A DNA stretch of 64,000 nucleotides from the NCBI RefSeq assembly GCF_014635485.1, contig NZ_BMCX01000002.1:208396-272395 (forward strand). The letters are read 5' to 3'. How positions within the stretch are numbered: position 1 is the first letter of the stretch; every line of letters begins with the position of its first letter. This document shows positions 56,141 to 64,000 of the stretch, in pieces. The translations under genes and the position numbers were made by a program. The stretch is from Corynebacterium pelargi. Lineage in GTDB: Bacteria > Actinomycetota > Actinomycetes > Mycobacteriales > Mycobacteriaceae. A model generated the notes under the pieces. That model was given only the letters and a program-made list of their open reading frames with translations. It had not been told where the DNA came from and searched no databases.

Positions 56141-56210
56141 GCCAGCACCTCTTGCATTAAGGCAAGAACCGCCCAATGTGGACGGCAACGTCTACAAGCA
56201 GGGCAAACCA

Positions 56211-56238
56211 TAACCGCGGGCGGCAACGCCCGCGGTTA
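56211..56238 (+). other. Strong hairpin without T tract after the propeller gene
   Basis: TAACCGCGGGCG (56211-56222) pairs with CGCCCGCGGTTA (56227-56238) across GCAA, a perfect 12-bp stem. No T run follows, so it may stop decay of the upstream mRNA or trim transcription rather than end it. Confidence 0.6.
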
Positions 56239-56323
56239 TACCCGCACCTAAATCCCAAATACTTCGCGCTGAAACACGCGCAGCGATCGCTGACATAACT
56301 AAACACATTTAAAGGAACCCACC

Positions 56324-57358
56324 ATGCTCACAATGCGCCGCTCGGCTACACATTGGCTCTTTGTTCTGCTCGCACTGCTGATGGCACTCTTTCTGTTCGC
56401 CTGCAGCTCAGAGGATGCTTCTTCCAACAATGCTGCTGGTGAAGGCAACACCCGAGTAGTGAAAGACAGTGACGGTGTAGAAGTCACCGTTCCTGAGCGC
56501 CCGCAACGTGTGATTACCTTTTCTGAACCCACATTGGATTCGGTCTTAGCTCTAGGCGTAAAGCCTGCCGGCACCGTAGCTGGTCGTGGTCTGACCACCG
56601 TGCCGGCATATCTCCAGGAACGTGCCGGTGACACTCCTATCGTCGGCAGTGTCGGCCAACCCAATTTCGAGGCCATTGGTGCTTTAAACCCAGACATGAT
56701 TCTGGTGGATGGCACCAGCGTGAATAACAACCCTGACGTGATGGCTGCACTTGGAGAGATCGCCCCCACCGTCATGACTGGCTACGCCGGTGGCGACTGG
56801 CGCAAGAACTTCGCCATCGTTGCAGATGCCATGAACATGAATGAAGAAGGCAAGAAGGTACTCGAAGAGCACGATCGCCTTGTTGCAGAAACCTCCGCAA
56901 AGCTTGAGCCCTTCAAGGACAAGACCTTCTCCATCGTTCGCTGGCAGGGCAATGGTGCCTCCTTGATCCTCAAAGAACTTCCCGCAGGTCAGTCCCTGGA
57001 AGAACTCGGCCTGAAGCGCCCTGCAAATCAAGATAAGTTCGGTGGCGGACACTCCGAACCTGTGTCGAATGAAAACCTGGGCGATATCGACGCCGATTAC
57101 ATCTTCTTTGGCACCCTCGGTGGCTCCTCAGTTGGTAACCCCAATGCAGGTGGCAATGCCGACTCCAACGCTGCAGGCGCCTCGCTCGATGAAGCCCGCC
57201 AGGTACCAGGCTTTGACCAGCTCACCGCGGTACGCGATAACCACGTGATTCCCGTCGAGGGTTCTGCTTGGACGTCCACCGGTGGTCCTTTGCTTGTGCA
57301 AAAGATTATCTCCGACGTCGATACCCTGCTCGTGCAAAACCCTGCCATGCAGCCCTAA
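56324..57358 (+). CDS. Iron/siderophore ABC transporter substrate-binding lipoprotein
   Basis: 344 residues, ATG 56324 (or 56333) after AAAGGAACCCACC. A lipobox FACSS follows the signal helix (LFVLLALLMALFLFACSS). The FecB/TroA-like fold is shown by VTVPERPQRVITFSEPTLDS, ALGVKPAGTVAG and ALNPDMILVDG, with VEGSAWTSTGGPLLVQKI near the end. It binds ferric-siderophore or a related complex outside the membrane and passes it to the permeases coded at 60336-62395. Position: second in the DtxR operon, ahead of two more surface genes that separate it from the permeases. Confidence 0.88.
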   Translation: MLTMRRSATHWLFVLLALLMALFLFACSSEDASSNNAAGEGNTRVVKDSDGVEVTVPERPQRVITFSEPTLDSVLALGVKPAGTVAGRGLTTVPAYLQERAGDTPIVGSVGQPNFEAIGALNPDMILVDGTSVNNNPDVMAALGEIAPTVMTGYAGGDWRKNFAIVADAMNMNEEGKKVLEEHDRLVAETSAKLEPFKDKTFSIVRWQGNGASLILKELPAGQSLEELGLKRPANQDKFGGGHSEPVSNENLGDIDADYIFFGTLGGSSVGNPNAGGNADSNAAGASLDEARQVPGFDQLTAVRDNHVIPVEGSAWTSTGGPLLVQKIISDVDTLLVQNPAMQP

Positions 57359-57376
57359 GCCAGAAGGTTTCTAGCG

Positions 57377-59092
57377 ATGAATAGTGCTATTCAACCCCCG
57401 CGGCCCAGTGCTCAGACCTCTCGGGCCTTGTTAGGAGGACGCGCCAAGCGATTGGCCGCCCTTGGTGCAGGACTCGCCCTTGGCGTATCCCTCCAGGCAG
57501 GCAACGTGGTGTCCTTCATCCCGGTGCAACCTGCTCATGCACAAGATGCACAGTGTGCCTCCGGTGCTACACCTGAATTTGATGTTGCTGCAGAAGCCGA
57601 TGCGCAAAATCAACTTCGGATCGTTGGTACGGGTTGGTGTAATTCCGAAGGACTCGGTGGTGCAAAGATTGCCGTGAAATTGGATGAGGGCAATATCAAT
57701 CACCTCGATACCTCACTGCATGAAAACACCACCATTTGGTACATCATCGAGGCACAAAGCGACGGCAGCTTCGATGTGAATATGCCCTTGCCGGATGGCA
57801 CCAATAGTGGAAAGTTGGGCTCGAATCCCACCTTTGGCCCAGGTGAGCACTCGATTCGCCTTTTGTCTGGTTCCTTGCAAGAAGGCGATGTGCGCGAGAC
57901 ACGCCCCACTCCTTCAGAGAAAAAGGAAGGCAAAGGCCGATTCTTGCTCGGTGAATACAAGCCCAATGGTCTGCCAGATACCGTCTTTAACTACGACAAT
58001 GACTTAAGCAGTGACAAGAAAAACGGCGTGAAGGTCAGCACCAAAGGTGACAAGATTCAGGTGCAGGTGCCTTCTGCCCAGCCCGGCACCTGGGTGTACC
58101 TCTCCGCCTATAACGAGTGCGGGCAAACCAATGATCCCTACGGTGAGCAGTGGTTCCAGCTCGCTGAAGGCTCGACGGTCACTGCTGCGCTCAAGCCTGT
58201 CGACGCCCTACGTGGCAACGTGAAAATCACCGTCCAAGACGGCAGCCGCGGGGCTGGGCAGAAGCTGATTGGTTGGGATTATCTTGATTCCTCCGGCAAG
58301 CGTCCGGGTTGTGCCGAGCCCGCCGAAAGCGACGAGGCCGAGGATAACCAAGGCGGCGATGCGCAGTCGGATAAGCAAGAAACAAGCAAGCCAGAAGGCA
58401 ACTCGGGTGCCGCTGAAAAAGGCAGTAGCGATCACCACGACGATGCTGATAGCAACACCTCTAGCTACTCCGGTGGTGGCACCAATCCGAGTAGCACCAT
58501 TGCCCTAGGCGAAGACGCCGAGGCGGTATCGGGCGGTTTTTATGCCACCGATGATTCCTTCAGCGGCGGTGGCGGCGATAGCAGCGGTGGAGGTTTCACA
58601 GATAGCGGCTTTGATAGCAGCGACGATAGCCAACCGCGCCCGGATCACGATCCGGAACCGCCGGTGAAAAAGGCCTCGGAGCTTAACGACGACAACGCCG
58701 GCGAGGTCGACGCCAGCTTAGACGGCACCATCCTTTCGCTGCACGCAGAGCCAATGGCTGCTGGTGACTGGGTGTTCCTGCACTCCTATAACCCAGACCC
58801 CAAGGCATTGGGGTGGGTGGAAGCTGATGTCGACGGCAACGTCTACATCGACATCGCCGGGCTCAAGAAAGGCTCGCCCAAGATCACCTTGACCAGCGCA
58901 GATGACGAGTTACTGGGCTGGGTGCTGATCGATCTGGGTGATGAATCCAATGGCAATCGCCCCAGCGTGCGTACTGCTTCTTCTCAAACACCACTCATGG
59001 ATGGCCGTGACTGGGCATTGATCATCGGCGCGCTTTTCGCCGTTGGTGTCGCCGCAGGCGGATTGATGCTTGGGCGTCGATCGCGAAGCTAA
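57377..59092 (+). CDS. Surface protein with Ig-like modules and C-terminal membrane anchor
   Basis: 571 residues, AGAAGG before ATG 57377. Signal peptide (ends near HAQDAQC), an N-terminal beta module (QLRIVGTGWCNSEGLGGAKI, GPGEHSIRLLSGSLQ) that resembles the first module of the propeller protein, a second module (VYLSAYNECGQTNDPYGEQW), a long acidic Ser/Gly/Asp linker (about 320-430), a third module (GTILSLHAEPMAAGDWVFLH), and a C-terminal membrane helix (DWALIIGALFAVGVAAGGLM) with a basic end. No enzyme motif. Probably a membrane-anchored partner for iron-complex capture; the ligand is unknown. Confidence 0.6.
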   Translation: MNSAIQPPRPSAQTSRALLGGRAKRLAALGAGLALGVSLQAGNVVSFIPVQPAHAQDAQCASGATPEFDVAAEADAQNQLRIVGTGWCNSEGLGGAKIAVKLDEGNINHLDTSLHENTTIWYIIEAQSDGSFDVNMPLPDGTNSGKLGSNPTFGPGEHSIRLLSGSLQEGDVRETRPTPSEKKEGKGRFLLGEYKPNGLPDTVFNYDNDLSSDKKNGVKVSTKGDKIQVQVPSAQPGTWVYLSAYNECGQTNDPYGEQWFQLAEGSTVTAALKPVDALRGNVKITVQDGSRGAGQKLIGWDYLDSSGKRPGCAEPAESDEAEDNQGGDAQSDKQETSKPEGNSGAAEKGSSDHHDDADSNTSSYSGGGTNPSSTIALGEDAEAVSGGFYATDDSFSGGGGDSSGGGFTDSGFDSSDDSQPRPDHDPEPPVKKASELNDDNAGEVDASLDGTILSLHAEPMAAGDWVFLHSYNPDPKALGWVEADVDGNVYIDIAGLKKGSPKITLTSADDELLGWVLIDLGDESNGNRPSVRTASSQTPLMDGRDWALIIGALFAVGVAAGGLMLGRRSRS

Positions 59093-59130
59093 TGCCCAGT
59101 GTTTTTCAAAGCAACCAGAAAGTCCGAGAC

Positions 59131-60312
59131 ATGAACAAGATCTCTCCAAAAGCAATGCTGCGCAGCACCGCTAAAGCTTGTGCTGCTGTATGCGCTGCCG
59201 CTGCCTTGGCCCTCGCGCCGAGCTTCGTGCCTCAGGCTGAGGCACTGCCGCCCGGTGGAGCCAATGGCTCCAATACGGGCAATAGTGTTTCCACCGTTTC
59301 TCCTACCACGGTGCAGCGCTGCGGCACCTTGAACTACCAGCTTCGCAATTTCGCCCCCAACACGATGGTGAGCGTGAAATTCGATGATGGTCAGCTTTCA
59401 AGCCAAGACCAGTCCCAGCAGGGCGCTGGCGTGGTGGCTCGCCAAATGAGCGATGCCAACGGCAACGTATCCGGCACCTTAAATATTGGCTGCAATTTCC
59501 CCACCGGCTCGCACTGGCTGCGCTTCCTTGCCACGGAACGAAAAGGCGACTCTGATCGAGAAACCCTCGGCTGGAGCAACCGAAGCCCCAACTTCACCGT
59601 GGTAGAAAAGGCCTCGAAGCCAGCCACGCAAGGCCAGGCATCTGGCGGTAACCAGGGGGCGAAGGAACAAAAGCCTGCCACCGGTGGCCAGAAGCAAAAC
59701 CAAAGCCGAGGCAATGGCGGATCCAATAACTCCGGCGGATCCAATAGTGGCCAAGGCAATCAGCCCAAGGCCAAGAACTCCATCAGCCTCAACCGCGGAG
59801 GCAACTCCGGTGGTGCCAGTGGCGGCTCCGGTGGTGCGGGCGCACCAGGTGGGGCACTTGATTCGTCGCCAGGCGAAGAAGGCGGCGAGGGTGAGGACGC
59901 ATCCTTGGCCGTGCTCGATGAAGGCGACGATGGCTCCAACGGCCAGGGCAGTGAAGGGGCGCAACAAGACAACACGCAGCTCAGTGCCGCTTCGCAGAAC
60001 CGCAAGGATCGCGCACCAATCATGGGCGCGGTGATCGGTGGCGCCATTTTGATTGTCGGTTTCGCCGCCATGGCCTTGTGGTACACCACCACTGAGCGCC
60101 GTCGCCGCGCAGATGCACAGCTTTTAGGTGCTCAGCAGCAGGTAGTGATGCCAGATGCCGCCCAAGGCGGGTATCACGATGAGGCCTCGCACCCCAGCAC
60201 GGCTACCTTTAGCCCTCAAAGCTATGATCCGCACGCGGATTATGGCCCACCCCAAGGCCCACAGGGTCCGCAGGGTTCTCAAGGCCCGCAGGGCCCGCAC
60301 TCACCACGCTAG
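59131..60312 (+). CDS. Surface protein with C-terminal membrane helix and Gly-Pro-Gln tail
   Basis: 393 residues from ATG 59131; an in-frame ATG 59092 overlapping the previous stop is an alternative start. Signal peptide (ends near PQAEA), a single module with two cysteines (QRCGTLNYQLRNFAPNTMVS, GTLNIGCNFPTGSHWLRFLA) related to those of its neighbours, a Gly/Ser/Asn/Gln-rich linker, a membrane helix (MGAVIGGAILIVGFAAMALW), and a cytoplasmic tail ending in QGPQGPQGSQGPQGPHSPR. Third surface protein of the locus. No ligand is predictable. Confidence 0.6.
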   Translation: MNKISPKAMLRSTAKACAAVCAAAALALAPSFVPQAEALPPGGANGSNTGNSVSTVSPTTVQRCGTLNYQLRNFAPNTMVSVKFDDGQLSSQDQSQQGAGVVARQMSDANGNVSGTLNIGCNFPTGSHWLRFLATERKGDSDRETLGWSNRSPNFTVVEKASKPATQGQASGGNQGAKEQKPATGGQKQNQSRGNGGSNNSGGSNSGQGNQPKAKNSISLNRGGNSGGASGGSGGAGAPGGALDSSPGEEGGEGEDASLAVLDEGDDGSNGQGSEGAQQDNTQLSAASQNRKDRAPIMGAVIGGAILIVGFAAMALWYTTTERRRRADAQLLGAQQQVVMPDAAQGGYHDEASHPSTATFSPQSYDPHADYGPPQGPQGPQGSQGPQGPHSPR

Positions 60313-60335
60313 ATGCTTGGCCAGGTGTGGTGTAC

Positions 60336-61349
60336 GTGAGAAAAAATACCGTGGCAGTACTGGTGCTGGTGCTACTAGTACTGCTGAGCATGGGATTGTC
60401 TATGGCCATAGGCTCAAATCTCATTCCCTTCCGCACGGTGTGGCAGTCGCTGTGGCATCCAGACGGCTCTTTCGAGTCGGTCGTGGTCACCCAACAGCGT
60501 TGGCCGCGAACACTGCTGCTGATTGCGGTGGGCGCGGCCTTGGGCACGGCGGGTGCGCTGATGCAGGCGCTGACCCGCAACCCCTTGGCTGATCCCGGCA
60601 TTCTGGGTGTCAATGCAGGCGCATCCCTCGCCGTGGTGGCGGCGGTGGCCGTGTTTGGGATATCCACGATTTCCTTTTATGTGTGGTTCTCATTTATCGG
60701 CGCCGCGCTCGCCGCCGTGGCGGTGTACATCATTGGCAGCACCACCACCGCGAGCATCGGTACCGCAGGAGGCCCGCCGAATCCTTCGCGTTTGGCCTTA
60801 GCTGGTGTGGCGGTAAGCATGGCCATCCAGGCGATTGTGCAGGTCATTATCTTGACCAACCAGCAGGCATTCAACGAGTTTCGCTTCTGGGCTGCAGGCT
60901 CGGCTCAAGGACGCGGCTTTTCGGTGTTCCTCACCGTGATTGGATTCATCCTGCTGGGGCTCGTCCTTGCCTTCCTCATCACGCCAGCGCTCAACGCCAT
61001 GGCGCTTGGCGACGCCGCCTCCACCGCCTTGGGCGTGCGCCTTGGATTGGTGCGAGCAGTGGTGATGTGTTCAGTGACTCTGCTCGCTGGCGCAGCTACC
61101 GCCGCAATTGGTCCAATCATGTTCGTTGGCTTGGCGGTGCCCTATGTAGCGCGCACCATCGCGGGTGCAGATTGGCGCTGGATTGTGGCGCTCTCGGCCC
61201 TGGGTGCGCCCTCGTTTTTATTGCTTGCCGACGTCCTCGCCCGCGTCGTGGTGATGCCCAATGAAATTGAAGTGGGTTTGATGTCAGCCATCATCGGTGG
61301 CCCGATCTTTGTCGCCTTGGTGCGCCGATCGAAAGTGAGCGCCATATGA
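60336..61349 (+). CDS. FecCD-type iron-complex permease 1
   Basis: 337 residues from GTG 60336 (AGGTG 8 bases before; GTG 60327 and 60330 are possible). About nine helices in the BtuC/FecCD pattern, with RWPRTLLLIAVGAALGTAGA, LTRNPLADPGILGVNAGASL, and the coupling helix region ALGVRLGLVRA, then GPIMFVGLAVPYVARTIAG. It pairs with the next gene as the two halves of the transport channel. Stop overlaps the next start (ATGA). Confidence 0.93.
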   Translation: MRKNTVAVLVLVLLVLLSMGLSMAIGSNLIPFRTVWQSLWHPDGSFESVVVTQQRWPRTLLLIAVGAALGTAGALMQALTRNPLADPGILGVNAGASLAVVAAVAVFGISTISFYVWFSFIGAALAAVAVYIIGSTTTASIGTAGGPPNPSRLALAGVAVSMAIQAIVQVIILTNQQAFNEFRFWAAGSAQGRGFSVFLTVIGFILLGLVLAFLITPALNAMALGDAASTALGVRLGLVRAVVMCSVTLLAGAATAAIGPIMFVGLAVPYVARTIAGADWRWIVALSALGAPSFLLLADVLARVVVMPNEIEVGLMSAIIGGPIFVALVRRSKVSAI

Positions 61350-62395
61350 GCCAATTCAAAACTGTCTCCCTAGGATCCCGCCGCCCAATCACCGTGCGCA
61401 TCGCACCACGCAGCGCCTTCGTCGCCCTGCTTCTTGCAGTGGTGATTTGCGTGCTGGGAGCCTTCGCACTGGTTACAGGCGAGTACCACATGACCATCGC
61501 AGAGGCGCTTCGCGCACTTGCCGGTAACTCCCAAGACCGTCTGGCTAATTTCTTTGTCCAACAACAGCGTGCGCCCCGCGTGCTCGCAGCCATCATTGTT
61601 GGCGCAGCCCTAGGTGTATCCGGCACGATCTTTCAATCCCTTTCCGATAACCCCCTGGGCAGCCCAGATGTGATCGGATTTAGCACCGGTGCGGCCACCG
61701 GTGCGCTGCTACAAATCATCGTCTTTTCTGCCACTCCAGCCGGTGTGGCCGTAGGCGCACTCTGCGGTGGCTTGGTTACAGCCATGGTGGTGTACGGACT
61801 GTCCTATGAATCCACTATGGGTGTAGGTGGTGTCCGTTTGGTGCTGGTAGGCATCGGTGTGTCGGCCATCTTGCACGCGGTGAACTCCCTGCTGATTGTG
61901 CGAGCCTCGCTGGCAAGTGCTCAAACCGCAGCGCTGTGGTTGGCAGGCACACTCAACGCCGTCAGCTTCGACTCCATGCGGCTATACGTGATCGCCATCG
62001 TGCTGTTATTGCCGATGGCACTGATGTTGAGCCGACCCTTGAACACGTTAAGCAGTGGAGACGACATTGCCACCAGCGTTGGCGTGAAAGTTCGTACACG
62101 TCGCAGCCAATTAGTCGCCATCGGCGTTGCCTTGATCGCAGCGGCCGTGGCCATCGCAGGCCCTGTGGCCTTCGTTGCTTTGGCGGCACCGCAGATTGCT
62201 AAACGCCTCGCGCGTTCTGGCGAATGCGAAATGATCGCATCAGGCCTTTGCGGAGCGATGCTGGTGCTGGGTTCAGACATCGCCGCTCAGCGCCTTTTTG
62301 CTCCTACACAATTGCCCGTTGGCGCAGTCACCGGCACCCTCGGCGGTGTGTACCTGGTGTGGCTGTTGGTTTATCAAAGCAGGAGGTCTCAGTGA
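61346..62395 (+). CDS. FecCD-type iron-complex permease 2
   Basis: 349 residues; ATG 61346 overlaps the preceding stop. Same family pattern (QQQRAPRVLAAIIVGAALGV, LSDNPLGSPDVIGFSTGAAT, then GPVAFVALAAPQIAKRLARS). It forms a heterodimer with permease 1. The TGA overlaps the ATG of the ATPase gene. Confidence 0.93.
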   Translation: MSQFKTVSLGSRRPITVRIAPRSAFVALLLAVVICVLGAFALVTGEYHMTIAEALRALAGNSQDRLANFFVQQQRAPRVLAAIIVGAALGVSGTIFQSLSDNPLGSPDVIGFSTGAATGALLQIIVFSATPAGVAVGALCGGLVTAMVVYGLSYESTMGVGGVRLVLVGIGVSAILHAVNSLLIVRASLASAQTAALWLAGTLNAVSFDSMRLYVIAIVLLLPMALMLSRPLNTLSSGDDIATSVGVKVRTRRSQLVAIGVALIAAAVAIAGPVAFVALAAPQIAKRLARSGECEMIASGLCGAMLVLGSDIAAQRLFAPTQLPVGAVTGTLGGVYLVWLLVYQSRRSQ

Positions 62396-63240
62396 TGCCT
62401 ACTCATCACAGCAGCGTCGCAGCAAGCGTTGCACCACCCCACGATCAAGCAGCCGCCATCGCAGTGCGCGACCTCGTTGCGGGCTATGGCAGGGGAGCTC
62501 GGGCGAAAGAGATTCTGCATTCGGTCGACGTCGATATCCGCCCCGGCACCTTCACCGTGATTGTTGGGCCAAACGCCTGTGGTAAATCCACATTGTTAAA
62601 AACCATGGCTCGCTTATTGCCCGTAGCTTCTGGGCAGATCGATATCCACGGTCGCTCACTTGAGGCTTATGGCACCAAAGAGCTTGCCCGCACCATGAGC
62701 TTTTTGCCCCAATCGCCACTCACACCAGAATCCATCGTGGTAGAAGATCTGGTTGGCCGTGGTCGCTATCCGCACCAAGGGCTCGTCCGCCAATGGTCAC
62801 AAGCCGATGAGGCAGCAGTAGAAGCCGCGATGGTCCAGGCAGGAGTAGACAACCTTCGCGGCAGGGTCGTCCAGGAGCTTTCCGGTGGGCAACGCCAACG
62901 CGTGTGGTTGGCCTTGGTGCTGGCACAGCAGACACCGATTGTGCTGCTTGACGAGCCAACCACCTATCTGGATATCACCCACCAGCTTCAGGTGCTCGAC
63001 GTTGCCCAGGAGCTGCAACGCTCGGGCAAAACGGTAGTAGCGGTGCTCCATGAGCTTTCTTTGGCGTTTCGTTATGCCACCGACCTGATCGTGATGAAGC
63101 AAGGCCGCGTCTTCGCAGCCGGGCGCGTTGATGAGGTGGTGACCCCAGAGTTGGTATCCGAGGTCTACGACGTGGACTGCGATTTAGTGCTCGACCCGCG
63201 CACCAGCCGCCCCATCTTGGTGCCGCACCCCCGCGGCTAG
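62395..63240 (+). CDS. Iron-complex ABC transporter ATPase (FecE/FhuC type)
   Basis: 281 residues from ATG 62395, with AGGAGG 8 bases before. Walker A GPNACGKST, Q-loop LPQSP, signature LSGGQRQRVW, Walker B IVLLDEPTTYLD and H-loop LHELSL are intact, and the family pattern (RGRYPHQGL) is that of siderophore uptake ATPases. It powers the permeases in the same operon. Its last codons and stop lie inside the first unit of the tandem repeat at 63231. Confidence 0.95.
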   Translation: MPTHHSSVAASVAPPHDQAAAIAVRDLVAGYGRGARAKEILHSVDVDIRPGTFTVIVGPNACGKSTLLKTMARLLPVASGQIDIHGRSLEAYGTKELARTMSFLPQSPLTPESIVVEDLVGRGRYPHQGLVRQWSQADEAAVEAAMVQAGVDNLRGRVVQELSGGQRQRVWLALVLAQQTPIVLLDEPTTYLDITHQLQVLDVAQELQRSGKTVVAVLHELSLAFRYATDLIVMKQGRVFAAGRVDEVVTPELVSEVYDVDCDLVLDPRTSRPILVPHPRG

Positions 63241-63338
63241 CGGCAGCAACACCGCGGCTAGCGGCAGCAACACCGCGGCTAGCGGCAGCAACACCGCGGC
63301 TAGCGCAAGAATCACCGCGGCTAGCGCCGGGGGGGGGG
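63231..63338. repeat. 21-bp tandem repeat array with adjoining ten-G run
   Basis: Units CCGCGGCTAGCGGCAGCAACA at 63231, 63252 and 63273 are identical, the fourth (63294) diverges at its end, and a 14-base partial copy at 63315 leads into a run of ten G (63329-63338). The array begins within the stop region of the ATPase gene (each unit holds GGCTAG) and ends against the stop codon of the minus-strand NRPS gene, with only 98 bases between the two genes. Confidence 0.9.
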
Positions 63339-64000
63339 CTAAGCAAGCAGCGCCGCGACCCTAGCCAGGGTGGCAGGATGGACCATCTCGGGGTGGCTGA
63401 TGCCAAGCGGATGGATGCGCAGCTCGGCGGTGTGTGCTTCCCACAAATGAGGATCGCGCACCGCCTCTGCTGCCTCCTGTGCTTGTGAGGTTGCTGCCAC
63501 GGTGGCTTGGAAGAGGTCGATGCTGCCTGGGTAATAGCTGCTGCGGTGTTCGCGCATCAACCTCGCGTTGTGGCCTACTACTTCACTTACTTCGGCCAGC
63601 ACCTCACTTGGCAGGTGCGCAAACGGTCCGCCGCTGTTGCTTAAAGCCTCTCGCAATTGCACGCGTGCGCGTTGTGGGTCTTGGGTATCAAGCACAGCAG
63701 GATCGCATCCTGCCATGGTGGCAATGCCTTGGAGCTTTTCAATCTCTGTTGGTGCAGGCAACGCCGCCCAGGCTTCTGCTGGGTAGGCATCTAAAAGGAG
63801 CACTCGGCGGCACTGAAAGCCAAAGGATGGGGCGCAGGCAGCAACCTCATGGGCAAGCACCCCACCTACAGACCACCCCACTACATCAACGTCAGTGACA
63901 CCCAACATGGTGCACATCTGTGCGATGTCTTCGGCTGCGATCTTGGCAGCTTCTGCCAACGTGGCTGGCCGTGGGCTGGTTCCGTCTACTCCGGGTGCCT
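63339..64000 (-). CDS. C-terminal thioesterase domain of a nonribosomal peptide synthetase (partial)
   Basis: The frame is open from the window edge to the TAG at 63339, about 220 residues. The type I thioesterase serine motif GWSVGG (in VDVVGWSVGGVLAHEVAACA), an LLLDAYP segment with the likely Asp, and a C-terminal GISHPEMVHP with a candidate catalytic His place it in the EntF-type releasing thioesterase family. It releases or cyclises a peptide product from a carrier domain expected upstream, beyond 64000. The convergent siderophore transporter suggests a siderophore product. Confidence 0.75.
   Translation of the reverse strand, partial: APGVDGTSPRPATLAEAAKIAAEDIAQMCTMLGVTDVDVVGWSVGGVLAHEVAACAPSFGFQCRRVLLLDAYPAEAWAALPAPTEIEKLQGIATMAGCDPAVLDTQDPQRARVQLREALSNSGGPFAHLPSEVLAEVSEVVGHNARLMREHRSSYYPGSIDLFQATVAATSQAQEAAEAVRDPHLWEAHTAELRIHPLGISHPEMVHPATLARVAALLA

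Noticed and set aside
53588..56188. 866-codon minus-strand frame opposite the propeller gene
   Set aside because: The plus-strand gene has signal peptide, repeats and anchor; the antisense frame is explained by codon bias and the 18-bp repeat.
63231..63338. CRISPR array
   Set aside because: Units are contiguous 21-bp repeats without spacers, so this is a simple tandem repeat.

Overview
The window is a high-GC actinobacterial chromosome segment and almost certainly comes from a Corynebacterium. The main evidence is the tRNA-secE-nusG-rplK-rplA / rplJL / rpoBC / rpsLG-fusA / tuf / rpsJ-rpsQ backbone, a DUF3068 (PorA-like) protein directly upstream of rpoB, a mycobacterial-type myo-inositol phosphate synthase, a tuf promoter and leader that match my memory of the C. 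glutamicum tuf region, a DtxR-type operator, and many genes that look leaderless. The species cannot be fixed from the sequence.

Layout. 1-1090: tail of a polyprenyl diphosphate synthase, tRNA-Tyr, two tiny ORFs, then tRNA-Thr, tRNA-Met and tRNA-Trp. 1193-3997: secE, nusG, rplK, rplA. 4120-6176: an M48-like membrane protein with a broken zinc motif, then ino1. 6177-7515: rplJ leader, rplJ, rplL. 7616-15181: an accessory block between rplL and rpoB, made of a nucleoside hydrolase, an ECF transporter (S, T and a fused double ATPase), an MpaB/DUF2236 protein, a 3-hydroxyisobutyrate dehydrogenase-like enzyme and a DUF3068 protein. 15213-23053: rpoB and rpoC. 23122-31259: YjdM, several exported or lipoproteins, a histidine kinase/response regulator/ABC exporter set, a TsnR-like 23S rRNA methyltransferase. 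31330-36217: rpsL, rpsG, fusA, tuf. 36298-40779: an uncharacterised protein, DUF421, and a six-gene Asp23-type operon on the minus strand. 41145-46759: S10 operon. 46821-53066: a probable bacteriocin remnant, YccF, small membrane proteins, PhoX, MscS, NmrA-like SDR. 53322-63240: a DtxR-controlled iron-uptake operon. 63339-64000: C-terminal thioesterase of an NRPS.

How the genes work together. The backbone supplies transcription and translation. The 53-64 kb region is the most coherent accessory system: a FecB/FecCD/FecE-type ABC transporter is interleaved with three surface proteins anchored by C-terminal membrane helices, one of them a YncE-type beta-propeller, under a promoter whose spacer is filled by a DtxR box. 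An NRPS thioesterase converges on it, which suggests siderophore production and uptake. The HK/RR/ABC block (26-29.7 kb) looks like an envelope-stress or peptide-sensing module, because similar dyad-like elements precede both the kinase and the ABC genes.

Most notable observations: an 11-base element GTCGAAAAGCT occurring eight times exactly (about 0.03 expected by chance); an ECF ATPase in which one composite ATP site is broken on both of its faces; a TsnR-like methyltransferase; an Asp23-domain protein with a 12-13-residue EPKV-type repeat tail; a 21-bp tandem repeat plus a ten-G run between the iron ATPase and the NRPS gene. All functional statements rest on reading motifs by eye; no database search was run.
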